64,000 nt of DNA from Flavobacteriaceae bacterium (lineage in GTDB: Bacteria; Bacteroidota; Bacteroidia; Flavobacteriales; Flavobacteriaceae), in contig CANFZC010000001.1 of the NCBI GenBank assembly GCA_947451475.1, forward strand, positions 47,433 through 111,432, given 5' to 3'. Each line of letters begins with the position of its first letter. Position 1 is the stretch's first letter. The translations under genes and the position numbers were made by a program. The notes under the pieces were generated by a model, which was not told the origin of the DNA, did not search any database, and worked only from the letters and a program-made list of their open reading frames with translations. Below are positions 45,501-53,332 of this stretch, in pieces.

Positions 45501-47282
45501 AATTGGTCAACGGGGGCTACTACCCAAAGTATAAGTGTTAGCACGGCAAGTACCGTTAGTGTAACGGTGACTGGGGCAAATGGTTGTACTAGTACTGCTT
45601 CTGTTACTACCGTTCTTGATACTAAAACCATCACGGCTAGTGCGGGTGCTAATGGAACTATTTCGCCTACGGGTGCTACTGTAGTGAATTGTGGAGCGAA
45701 TCAAACCTATACCATTACTCCGAGTGCTTGTTATCAAATCGCTACCGTTTTAGTAGATGGTGTGAATAATGCGGCTGCGGTTAGTAGTGGGACTTTTACG
45801 TTTAGTTCGGTGGCTGCGGCCCATACTATTAGTGCTACTTTTTCACTAAGAACCTATTCGATTACGGCCAGTGCAGGTGCTAATGGAACTATGTCGCCTA
45901 CTGGTGCTACTGCAGTGAGCTGTGGAGCCAATCAATCCTATACCATTACGCCGAGTGCATGTTATCAAATTGCAACGGTATTAGTTGATGGTGTCAATAA
46001 TGCGGCTGCGGTGAGCAGTGGGACTTTTACCTTTAGTTCCGTAGCGGCAGCCCATACTATTAGTGCGACTTTTTCACTAAGAACCTATTCGATTACGGCC
46101 AGTGCGGGTGCTAATGGAACTATTTCACCTACTGGTGCTACTGCAGTGAGCTGTGGAGCCAATCAAACCTATACCATTACGCCGAGTGCATGTTATCAAA
46201 TTGCAACGGTATTGGTTGATGGGGTGAATAATGCGGCAGCAGTTAGTAGTGGAACTTTTACCTTTAGTTCCGTAGCGGCAGCGCATACTATTAGTGCTAC
46301 TTTTTCACTAAGAACCTTTACGGTTACGGCTAGCGCAGGTGCTAATGGAACTATTTCACCAACTGGAGCTACAGCAGTGAACTGTGGGGCAAATCAAACC
46401 TATACGTTTACGCCGAGTTCGTGTTATCAAATCGCTACCGTCTTGGTTGATGGGGTGAATAATACGACAGCAGTTAGTAGCGGGACTTTTACCTTTAGTG
46501 CGGTTTCCACTGCGCATACTATAAGTGTAACCTATACTTCTTCCAGTGTCACTTATTATGCCGATCGCGATGGTGATGGCTTTGGAGACGCGGCTACACC
46601 TTTGGTGAGCTGTACAGGGGCACCGACTTTTTCGGGTCACTTAGCGGTATTGAATAATACAGATTGTAATGATTTGGTTTTTAGCGCTACAAATACTTGT
46701 ACGACCACGGTTAACCTTAAAGCGTATATTGAAGGATATTATGACAGCAGTGTGCATAAAATGCGTGCGGTTAGTGCTAATGAAGGTGTGGGAAGCAGTA
46801 CTACTAATGTAGATATGATTACGGTAGAACTTAGAAGCACTGCAGGGGCATTGGTTAATACAACTACGACAATGTTGCATACGGATGGAACCGCCTCAGC
46901 GGTATTTAGTGTAACTCCGAATGGGTCGTATTATTTGGTGGTTAAGAGCAGAAATGCGATCGAGACATGGAGTAGTGCTGCGCAAACCTTTTCGGGTGCA
47001 ACACTTACTTACGATTTTACTACTGCGTTATCGAAAGCCTTTGGACAAAATATGAAGTTATTGGAAACTGGGGTTTATGGATTTTATTCAGGAGATTTGA
47101 ACCACGATGGGTATGTTGATATATTTGATTACCCTCTGTATGACACGGCCAATCAAAGTGGCGGTGCTTATGATGGTACCTATGTAGCTACGGATATCAA
47201 TGGCGATGGGTATGTGGATATTTTTGACTTCCCAATATACGATAGTAACAATCAGCAGAATGTGCAGGCGGTAACGCCCTAA
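42510..47282 (+). CDS. Giant secreted kelch-propeller protein with four 77-residue repeats and dockerin-like end
   Basis: 1590 residues with a signal peptide (SLL-type hydrophobic stretch, cleavage near TRANA, residue 36). In order: a beta domain (about 40-255); a sialidase/BNR-associated N-terminal-like domain (about 265-410); a kelch-like propeller (about 425-765, for example KDGRVYVAGGE); and Ig/PKD-like domains to about 1040. Four near-identical 77-residue units follow (1042-1349), resembling divergent InlB B-repeats (GANGTISPTGATAV). Then a Ca-binding segment (YYADRDGDGFGD) and a C-terminal pair of dockerin/EF-like loops (GDLNHDGYVDIFD, DINGDGYVDIFD). There is no recognisable T9SS sorting tail. 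Likely a surface adhesin or glycan-binding protein; catalysis not shown. Confidence 0.85.
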   Translation: MKQFYFTQLPRNPWKIIRTLCLFLIVFLLLPTRANATTGTYTFTSSSGTYSPLTGGTTLVSGASWDDTASALLTLPFTFIYNNVAYTSFGINSNGFITLGAVPTAALYCGLQTSAANSIAGYGTDLVGGSATSSITYGVTGTSPNRKYVIQWAECKHYNTTGDSYSFQIILNETSNTVQVVWGPVTAVTTMGANSCADTAAESGSVGLLGNSTQDFNIRSITNGTNTWATSIAGTAINAVGNMSSTNFPAAGTTYTWTPPVATAMAFSSCTTAFVNNAQGVPRGATNNAVIQVQVVVSGTLTPFSVTNLALSTTGSTNPTADITNAKVFFTGGSNLFAATTQFGTTTVGPNGAFSATGSATLVEGTNYFWVTYDTKNTAVFGDVLKGCCTQITGTGTMGVRTPTVTCPTGTQTIVDEGIWTKVTATAPHANHGVMLLLSDGSVICHSNSGGADGNGLLWDKLTPDASGSYVNGTWTSTAPMLDTRLFFSSQVLKDGRVYVAGGEYGTGLQKAEVYDPVVNTWTAAPSPGVNISDANSEILEDGRVMQGLVAGTLKGTQIYNPTTNTYAAGPTCNGIHNESAWVKLPDNSILFVDRLSTSSERYIPATNTWVTDATVPVSLYDSFGDETGGAVLLPDGRAFFLAAQGASALYTPSGTSSPGTWAVGPTLPNSTGAPDAPMAMMANGKVLCAVSPAPTSSATLFIPPTYFYEFDYLSNSFTQVHAPGGGMSLNIACYQTNFLDLPDGSVMYAQNQSSASSDYYIYKPAGAQTASGKPTISAITQTSCTAYQLSGTQFNGISQGANYGDDWQMSTNYPVIRLTNGTNVYYCRTFNWNSTGVRRGNLADSVQFALPAGLPIATYSLVVTANGIASDPISFTPTPYLTSTLTPSAVCSAATFSYTPVIAPATATFSWTRAAVSGISNAAVTTAQSTAPNEILINTTASPVTVVYAFTLTSYGCSNTQNVSVTVNPSPTATISGNAPICITGITLSAPLNSSYNWSTGATTQSISVSTASTVSVTVTGANGCTSTASVTTVLDTKTITASAGANGTISPTGATVVNCGANQTYTITPSACYQIATVLVDGVNNAAAVSSGTFTFSSVAAAHTISATFSLRTYSITASAGANGTMSPTGATAVSCGANQSYTITPSACYQIATVLVDGVNNAAAVSSGTFTFSSVAAAHTISATFSLRTYSITASAGANGTISPTGATAVSCGANQTYTITPSACYQIATVLVDGVNNAAAVSSGTFTFSSVAAAHTISATFSLRTFTVTASAGANGTISPTGATAVNCGANQTYTFTPSSCYQIATVLVDGVNNTTAVSSGTFTFSAVSTAHTISVTYTSSSVTYYADRDGDGFGDAATPLVSCTGAPTFSGHLAVLNNTDCNDLVFSATNTCTTTVNLKAYIEGYYDSSVHKMRAVSANEGVGSSTTNVDMITVELRSTAGALVNTTTTMLHTDGTASAVFSVTPNGSYYLVVKSRNAIETWSSAAQTFSGATLTYDFTTALSKAFGQNMKLLETGVYGFYSGDLNHDGYVDIFDYPLYDTANQSGGAYDGTYVATDINGDGYVDIFDFPIYDSNNQQNVQAVTP
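45633..46556 (+). repeat. Four in-frame 231-bp tandem repeats
   Basis: Copies begin at 45633, 45864, 46095 and 46326, an exact spacing of 231 bases (77 codons). Copies 2 and 3 are the most alike; copy 4 has more changes and mismatches are often in third codon positions. Confidence 0.95.
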
Positions 47283-47306
47283 TTAGTTACTAGACTACTT
47301 GATAAA

Positions 47307-47338
47307 TAAAAAACCACTGAGCAATCAGTGGTTTTTTA
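47307..47338 (+). terminator. Terminator of the kelch protein gene
   Basis: AAAAACCACTGA, GCAA, TCAGTGGTTTTTT after the stop at 47282. Confidence 0.88.
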
Positions 47339-47493
47339 ATGTTGTAGATTAGCTTTATTTTCTTTTCTCAATATTCTGGACTAAATTTTTTACAGTTCTT
47401 GTTCCATTTGTTATCTTTGAAGTAATGTGACTTCTCATAGTGCGTGGTTTACTATTTTGTAGATTTTGAATTAAAAATCTAACAGCAATACTG

Positions 47494-47501
47494 TATATTT
47501 G
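47494..47501 (+). promoter_or_regulatory. -7 promoter box (TATATTTG) of the DUF493-murA operon
   Basis: TATATTTG 17 bases before the DUF493 ATG. The nearest TTTG lies 25 bases upstream, longer than the ideal spacer. Confidence 0.5.
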
Positions 47502-47518
47502 CTTTTATTTTAAAATTA

Positions 47519-47803
47519 ATGGATAAGAAGACGGAAGAATTTTATATTAGACTGCGTGAAGAGTTGAATACTACTTCGACTTGGCCTAGTGAGTATTTGT
47601 ATAAATTTATAGTTCCTACAGACCCTAAGAAAGTTGAAGAGGTGGAAAATGCCTTTGATAATATGGGTGCTGTGATACAAACAACCCAATCCAAAACCGG
47701 AAAATACACTAGTCTTTCTGTTTATGTGACGATGGAGAGTCCGGATCAAGTAGTGGAAAAATATTTAGAGGTTTCTAATATTGAAGGGATAATATCATTA
47801 TGA
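47519..47803 (+). CDS. DUF493 (YbeD-like) protein
   Basis: 94 residues, small alpha/beta protein. YKFIVPTDPKKVEEVENAF and KTGKYTSLSVYVTMESPDQV match the DUF493/YbeD family, an ACT-like fold of uncertain role. First gene of a run DUF493-DUF4290-murA; it overlaps the next gene by four bases. Confidence 0.85.
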   Translation: MDKKTEEFYIRLREELNTTSTWPSEYLYKFIVPTDPKKVEEVENAFDNMGAVIQTTQSKTGKYTSLSVYVTMESPDQVVEKYLEVSNIEGIISL

Positions 47804-48531
47804 TGGCAGAAAAATATGTTAAAGAGAATGCTAATGATGTAGTGCATCATTTAGAATATAATGCTGAGCGGTCCCATTTGATTATACCGGAGTATGGACG
47901 TCATTTGCAAAAATTGATTGATCAAGCTTCGTTGATTGAAACTAAGGAGGAGCGCAATAAAGCAGCAAAATACATTATACAGGTAATGGGCACTTTAAAT
48001 CCGCACTTGCGTGATGTGCTTGATTTTCAGCATAAGTTATGGGATCAGATTTTTATCATGTCTGATTTTAAATTGGATGTTGATTCTCCTTATCCCATTC
48101 CTACGAAGGAAGTAATCCATTTAAATCCTGAGCGACTGGGGTACCCTCAAAAAAATCCTAAGTACCGTTTTTATGGCAATAACATCAAGTATATGATTGA
48201 TGTAGCCAATAGTTGGGAAGAGGGAGAGATGAAAGGTGCATTAGTGAAAGTGATTGCTAATCACATGAAAAAATCCTATTTGAGTTGGAATAAAGACACC
48301 GTAACGGATACGGTTATCTTTGAGCATTTATATGAGCTATCCGATGGGAAGTTGAATTTATTGCAAAGTTCGGAAGAGTTGTTGAATACGAATGATTTGA
48401 TGCGCACGAATAAGAAGATGTCGAATAAGAACATGCCTCCGCAGAACAATAAGATAAAAAGCAATAAAATAGGCAAGAAGCCATTTCAAAAAAACAATAA
48501 CAACAATAATAATAATAACTTAAATAAGTAA
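47800..48531 (+). CDS. DUF4290 protein with asparagine-rich tail
   Basis: 243 residues (start MM or the second M). The N-terminal VHHLEYNAERSHLIIPEYGR and VMGTLNPHLRDVLDFQHKLW define the Bacteroidetes-specific DUF4290 family; function unknown. The last 35 residues are Lys/Asn/Gln-rich and end in a run of nine Asn. That run is coded by a mix of AAC and AAT codons, which looks like a slippage-prone triplet repeat. Next to murA in the same direction. Confidence 0.88.
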   Translation: MMAEKYVKENANDVVHHLEYNAERSHLIIPEYGRHLQKLIDQASLIETKEERNKAAKYIIQVMGTLNPHLRDVLDFQHKLWDQIFIMSDFKLDVDSPYPIPTKEVIHLNPERLGYPQKNPKYRFYGNNIKYMIDVANSWEEGEMKGALVKVIANHMKKSYLSWNKDTVTDTVIFEHLYELSDGKLNLLQSSEELLNTNDLMRTNKKMSNKNMPPQNNKIKSNKIGKKPFQKNNNNNNNNNLNK

Positions 48532-48611
48532 CTGAGGGTCTAAGCGGTGGAGCAACCTACTAAAAGGAGCTCGCTGGTTAATGATTTCAGTATCACAGTA
48601 ACTCAAAAAGA

Positions 48612-49922
48612 ATGGGAACATTTAAAATTGAAGGTGGCATTCAACTTAAGGGCGATGTAACCCCGCAAGGTGCCAAGAATGAAGCATTACAAATCTTATG
48701 TGCGGTGCTTTTAACTCCAGAAAAAGTAACAATTAACAACATACCTGACATTATCGATGTCAACAAATTAATTACCTTACTAGGTAACTTAGGGGTAAAA
48801 ATTCAAAAAAACGGACCGGGTTCAATTACGTTTCAAGCGGATGAGGTTAATGTAGGCTATCTTGAAACAGAGGCATTCAAAAAAGAAGGCGGAAGTTTAA
48901 GAGGGTCTATTATGATTGTAGGTCCGTTGTTAGCTCGTTTTGGAAAAGGGTATATCCCAAAACCGGGAGGAGACAAAATAGGAAGACGTCGTTTGGATAC
49001 CCACTTTGAAGGATTCATCAATTTGGGTGCTAAATTTCGATATGAAAGAGAAGACCATTTTTATGGTGTAGAAACCAAGGGTCGTTTGAAGGGAGCTTAT
49101 ATGTTGCTTGATGAGGCTTCGGTTACGGGAACTGCTAATATTGTAATGGCAGCGGTTTTGGCCGAAGGTACTACTACGGTATATAATGCGGCTTGTGAGC
49201 CCTACTTACAACAATTGTGTAAAATGTTGAATTCGATGGGCGCTAACATTAAAGGTGTAGGTTCCAATTTATTGATTATTGATGGCGTAGAGCAATTGGG
49301 AGGCTGTGAGCATCGAATTTTGCCTGATATGATTGAGATTGGATCTTGGATTGGATTGGCGGCTATGACTCGTAGTGAAATTACGATTAAAAATGTAAGC
49401 TGGGACAACTTGGGTGTTATTCCGAGTGTGTTTAGAAAACTAGGAATTACGCTAGAACAAAAAGGAGATGATATCTATATACCCGCTCATAGTGATGGGT
49501 ATACGGTAAAGACCGATATCGATGGTTCTATTTTGACTATAGCTGATGCACCATGGCCAGGATTTACGCCCGACTTGTTAAGTATTGTTTTAGTAGTAGC
49601 AACTCAGGCTAATGGTGATGTATTGATTCATCAGAAGATGTTTGAAAGTCGTTTGTTCTTTGTGGATAAACTAATTGATATGGGAGCTAAGATCATGTTG
49701 TGTGACCCGCATAGAGCGGTGGTTATGGGCCATGATTTTAAATCGCAATTAAAAGCAACGACGATGTCATCTCCAGACATCCGTGCTGGAATTTCATTGT
49801 TAATTGCGGCTCTTTCTGCTAAAGGAACTTCTACTATTCAGAATATAGAGCAAATTGATCGCGGGTATGAACGCATTGATGAGCGTTTGCGCGCTTTAGG
49901 AGCGAATATTGTTAGAGTATAA
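48612..49922 (+). CDS. murA: UDP-N-acetylglucosamine 1-carboxyvinyltransferase (MurA), Asp form
   Basis: 436 residues. First committed step of peptidoglycan synthesis: it adds enolpyruvyl from PEP to UDP-GlcNAc. The Lys of GAKNEAL (Lys22) is present. The active-site loop reads PGGDKIGRRRLDTH, so Asp121 stands where E. coli has Cys115 (GGCTIGARPVDLH). Asp at this site is known to keep activity and to abolish fosfomycin alkylation. ISLLIAALSAKGTSTIQNIEQIDRGYE-type C-terminal block is normal. Last gene of its run, followed by an AT-rich hairpin. Confidence 0.96.
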   Translation: MGTFKIEGGIQLKGDVTPQGAKNEALQILCAVLLTPEKVTINNIPDIIDVNKLITLLGNLGVKIQKNGPGSITFQADEVNVGYLETEAFKKEGGSLRGSIMIVGPLLARFGKGYIPKPGGDKIGRRRLDTHFEGFINLGAKFRYEREDHFYGVETKGRLKGAYMLLDEASVTGTANIVMAAVLAEGTTTVYNAACEPYLQQLCKMLNSMGANIKGVGSNLLIIDGVEQLGGCEHRILPDMIEIGSWIGLAAMTRSEITIKNVSWDNLGVIPSVFRKLGITLEQKGDDIYIPAHSDGYTVKTDIDGSILTIADAPWPGFTPDLLSIVLVVATQANGDVLIHQKMFESRLFFVDKLIDMGAKIMLCDPHRAVVMGHDFKSQLKATTMSSPDIRAGISLLIAALSAKGTSTIQNIEQIDRGYERIDERLRALGANIVRV

Positions 49923-49945
49923 ATAAAGAACAATATTGAAATTTC

Positions 49946-49993
49946 AAATTCCAAATTCCAATTGTTTATCTAGTTGGAATTTGGAATTTTTTA
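49946..49993 (+). terminator. AT-rich inverted heptamer hairpin downstream of murA
   Basis: Left arm 49946-49961 (AAATTCC twice plus AA) and right arm 49974-49989 are perfect complements of 16 bases, loop 12 bases, followed by a T-rich tract. A third TTTGGAATTTTT copy lies at 49994-50005. Probable terminator of murA built from 7-base units. Confidence 0.7.
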
Positions 49994-50012
49994 TTTGGAA
50001 TTTTTAAACCTT

Positions 50013-50780
50013 ATGGAACTATATCTCATTGTTTTGCTTTGTCTTGCCGCTTTCTTTGCTGGCTTTGTGGATGCTATAGTGGGCGGAGGGGGATTGATAC
50101 AGACGCCGGTTGCATTGATCTTATTGCCAAATCTGGCTGTTTCCACAGTTATTGGGTCTTTAAAAATACCTTCTTTTAGTGGAACTGCCTTGGCGGCTAG
50201 ACAGTATATGAGGGCCGTAAAGTTGCATTGGAACTTGCTTTTGACCATGGCTGCAGTGGCTTTTGTATTTGCTTTTATAGGTTCGAATTTGTTGACCAAA
50301 GTGGATAACCATTTTATGAAACCCATACTGCTTGTGGTGTTGAGTTTGATTGCGGTCTATACCTTTTTTAAAAAAGATTTCGGAATACAGCAAGCTAAGG
50401 GACATTCCTTTAGAAAGCAGCTAGTCCTTGCGGTAGTGATCAGTATGGTAATAGGGTTTTATGATGGGTTTATTGGCCCAGGCACAGGAAGTTTTTTGGT
50501 CTTGGCTTTTGTCGCGGTGTTAGGGTTTGATTTTCTTCATGCCTCTGCTACAGCTAAGATGGTCAACTTGGCCACCAATGTTGGCTCGATTTGTCTCTTT
50601 CTTTTAAAAGGCAAAATTATCTGGGGTATTGCCTTGCCAATGGCCGTGTGTAATTCTTGTGGTGGTTGGTTAGGGGCAAAATGGGCCCTTAAAAAAGGCA
50701 ATTCCTTTATTAGGGTCTTCTTTTTATTGGTAGTGTTGGGTACTTTACTCCGGTTTGCTTACGATGTATTTATTCATTAG
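50013..50780 (+). CDS. TauE/SafE-family membrane transporter
   Basis: 255 residues from MELYLIVL at 50013; an upstream frame start at 49974 lies in the murA hairpin and is rejected. About eight membrane helices. The N-terminal FFAGFVDAIVGGGGLIQTP and the repeat GFYDGFIGPGTGSFLVL are the two halves of the TauE/SafE signature. Family members export sulfite, sulfoacetate or related organic anions; substrate unknown. Its stop touches the convergent DUF5686 gene. Confidence 0.9.
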   Translation: MELYLIVLLCLAAFFAGFVDAIVGGGGLIQTPVALILLPNLAVSTVIGSLKIPSFSGTALAARQYMRAVKLHWNLLLTMAAVAFVFAFIGSNLLTKVDNHFMKPILLVVLSLIAVYTFFKKDFGIQQAKGHSFRKQLVLAVVISMVIGFYDGFIGPGTGSFLVLAFVAVLGFDFLHASATAKMVNLATNVGSICLFLLKGKIIWGIALPMAVCNSCGGWLGAKWALKKGNSFIRVFFLLVVLGTLLRFAYDVFIH

Positions 50781-53255
50781 TTATTGAATTACATTAAGGA
50801 ATTTAAGTCCAAAAATGATTCCGTCTCCTTGATAACCGTTTTGGTACGAACGAACATAATCAATTCTGAACAAGCGGTATTTTCCAAATCCTAAGTTGTC
50901 TAATCCAACCGAGAATTCTTGATAGGGTTTCCTTTCAGGAACGGCTAGATTGTGGAATCCTAATACTAGTTGCGATTTTAAGTACTTCAAAACGGGAATT
51001 TTATTCATTAAATAGCCTTTGTCGTAGTGTTCGACGTGCAGTTCGCTATAACTATTATTAGTACTACCGATATAATAAGGTAACAGGTTGAATACATTAG
51101 TGTAGGATTCTGATTGTCCTATATGCGTTTGATTACCGTTAAAATGTTTGTAATCAGTAAAAGCAATATTCTTTCCATGGAAGAATTTACCTCCCTTAAG
51201 ATTGAGTTGGAGGAATCCTTTATTCCCTAGGGTAACATTGTATCCTATTCGGGTTGAAACAAAGTCATATTCATGGTTTTTATCAGTAGCCGCCATGGTT
51301 TTTTCATAACCTAAGGTAATTGTTGGGTAATCGTCGTTTGGGATGTTGAATTTGCCATCGGGGCGCGTCCAGTATTTTTGGCCAAAATTGATGCGCAACG
51401 CTATGTTTGCTTTGACCAAATTGTTTTTGACGATAGCAGCTGAGGTTTCGTCTAATGGTGCTAATGGATTGTTTGAAGTATATAGGTCATTGCTTTTGAC
51501 AATGGCTTGGTTGGTGGTGTTGTAAAGCGGTTTTCTTTCAGCGTATTCGACATTGCTATACAGGTGCAGTCCGTTTACAACTTCTCTTTCGAAGCAAATA
51601 GCAGCAAAATTCTTTTCGTACAGTTTCATGAAGTTGTTTTTGAAGAATAGGGTGCTAACGGTATTTACCAGATTAGAGATAGGGTTGTTGCTGTTGAATT
51701 GGCTTACAAAGCTGCCTCCGTTTAGGACTAGGATACTATTGTTGGTATTATTGAATTTGTGAAAATAGCTGGCGGTACCTCTTATTTTTTTCTCAGAGAA
51801 GCCATAATTGAATTGGGTTCCGATGCGTGTAAAGGTGCGTTTTTCTTCGTTGCGTTTCGTATACGAGAAGCCGGCAGTGGTATTCCAACCTTGTACGGTG
51901 TTGAAGGCGGTATTTAAAAGTGGGCCATCATAATTAAGGGACCATTTTTTAAATGAATTGGAATAGCTGTACCCCGACACGATATCGGTAAGTCGGAATT
52001 TATTGTGTTTGGCGTCAATAGAATCGAGGTAGGGTTTTGATTTCTTTTTGGTTTGTAGGATGTCTTTTTTGATGTAATCTTTACTTTCTTCTTCGGTTAG
52101 TGGTACTGGGCGAATGGAATTCCAAAACGCGTCTTCTTTTTTATTGGCATTATCTTGGAAGGAAAGGATTTGATTGGTAAAAGTTTTTTTATCGAATTGT
52201 TGTGCGAATTCGAAATTGGAGTATACATAGGTGAATCGTCCGTTGACTTTTATGCTGAGCATGCCCGCGATGAAGTCTATGGTTTGGGTATTTTTCACCC
52301 AAATTTTATTAAGACTGTTGTAACTATAACTTTGTTTTAGAGTTAAGTTATCAATGACGGGTGTTTGCATTTGGCTTCCTTTAATGGAAAGGTCGGTTGC
52401 ATAGATGGCATAGGAATCTTCTACTATATAGATATAGCCCTCCATAACCGGCTCGATGGCGCGGCGGGGAATAACTTTGATTTTGTTGATTTGTTGACGG
52501 TTTTCGGTAAAAAAGGATCCTTCAAATTTATACTTATAGTAATTAAAGGCGTTGTCGGCTATAGGAGAGATGACGTTAATTTCGAAGGGCAGGTAGTTAT
52601 CGTAGCAATCGAAGTTTACAGAAGCGGCGTTATTGAAGCTAAAGCCGTTGTCTTTACCACTTACTTTGGAAGCTACGATTACTTCTTTCATTTTATCGGG
52701 TTTTTGATATGTTATCTTGGATACCGTTTCCGACAAGTAAATGATGCCGCTGCGAGTAGAATCTAATACTTCATCAAAGAAGTCGAATTTTTGTCCCATG
52801 ATGTTTTTTGGGGCGTCTTTGAGGCGGATGATGCCTCTAGAGTAGAAATCAGCTTTATAGCGTGCGGTTTTTTCAGCGTTGTCTTTTTTGTTTTTAATGG
52901 CGTTTTTAATGATGTCGTTGGCAGGGTTGTCTTTGGGATTGATAACAACTTCGTTCAGGATTATGTTTTCTTCTTGTAGTACCACATCTATTTGAGACGG
53001 TGTATTGCCTAGATCAACTACTTGTTTGCTGGTTTGATAGCCTAGGTATTGAAAGATGATGTTGTGTTTGCCTGGGATACGAATGTTTAATTCGAATTTA
53101 CCTTGTTCGTTTGAGGTTGTTCCGTTATAGGTATTCTCTTCGAAGATGTTGACAAAGGGTAGGGGTTTGCCTGTATTGTCTTTTACGGTACCTTTTATTT
53201 GGGCAAAGGAAGATAGAGAGCATAGAAGTATTAGGAGTGCGCTTAATTTTTTCAT
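50781..53255 (-). CDS. DUF5686 / carboxypeptidase-regulatory-like outer-membrane protein
   Basis: 824 residues. Signal peptide ending near SSFAQ, then a carboxypeptidase-regulatory-like (CNA-B type) domain at about 20-105 (IKGTVKDNTGKPLPFVNIFE). The rest is DUF5686, ending in a beta-barrel-like region with a final Phe-Leu-Asn-Val-Ile-Gln. It probably sits in the outer membrane. Ligand unknown. Single gene; a 20-base-period repeat lies just upstream. Confidence 0.88.
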   Translation of the reverse strand: MKKLSALLILLCSLSSFAQIKGTVKDNTGKPLPFVNIFEENTYNGTTSNEQGKFELNIRIPGKHNIIFQYLGYQTSKQVVDLGNTPSQIDVVLQEENIILNEVVINPKDNPANDIIKNAIKNKKDNAEKTARYKADFYSRGIIRLKDAPKNIMGQKFDFFDEVLDSTRSGIIYLSETVSKITYQKPDKMKEVIVASKVSGKDNGFSFNNAASVNFDCYDNYLPFEINVISPIADNAFNYYKYKFEGSFFTENRQQINKIKVIPRRAIEPVMEGYIYIVEDSYAIYATDLSIKGSQMQTPVIDNLTLKQSYSYNSLNKIWVKNTQTIDFIAGMLSIKVNGRFTYVYSNFEFAQQFDKKTFTNQILSFQDNANKKEDAFWNSIRPVPLTEEESKDYIKKDILQTKKKSKPYLDSIDAKHNKFRLTDIVSGYSYSNSFKKWSLNYDGPLLNTAFNTVQGWNTTAGFSYTKRNEEKRTFTRIGTQFNYGFSEKKIRGTASYFHKFNNTNNSILVLNGGSFVSQFNSNNPISNLVNTVSTLFFKNNFMKLYEKNFAAICFEREVVNGLHLYSNVEYAERKPLYNTTNQAIVKSNDLYTSNNPLAPLDETSAAIVKNNLVKANIALRINFGQKYWTRPDGKFNIPNDDYPTITLGYEKTMAATDKNHEYDFVSTRIGYNVTLGNKGFLQLNLKGGKFFHGKNIAFTDYKHFNGNQTHIGQSESYTNVFNLLPYYIGSTNNSYSELHVEHYDKGYLMNKIPVLKYLKSQLVLGFHNLAVPERKPYQEFSVGLDNLGFGKYRLFRIDYVRSYQNGYQGDGIIFGLKFLNVIQ

Positions 53256-53271
53256 GAGATTGGAATTATAA

Positions 53272-53310
53272 CACTGAGATTCACGGAGGTTCTCAGAGAT
53301 TCACAGAGAA
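53272..53310. repeat. 20-base-period intergenic repeat
   Basis: GAGATTCAC occurs at 53276 and 53296, within CACTGAGATTCACGGAGG and TCTCAGAGATTCACAGAG. It lies between the DUF5686 start and the aroQ stop, on the 77-base spacer. Confidence 0.7.
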
Positions 53311-53332
53311 AAGGTTTAAATACAGCCGTTGA

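Noticed and set aside
45507..46880. Several minus-strand ORFs inside the kelch gene repeats
   Set aside because: They are shadows of the repetitive coding strand, rich in Ser/Thr/Arg, and repeat with the 231-base unit.
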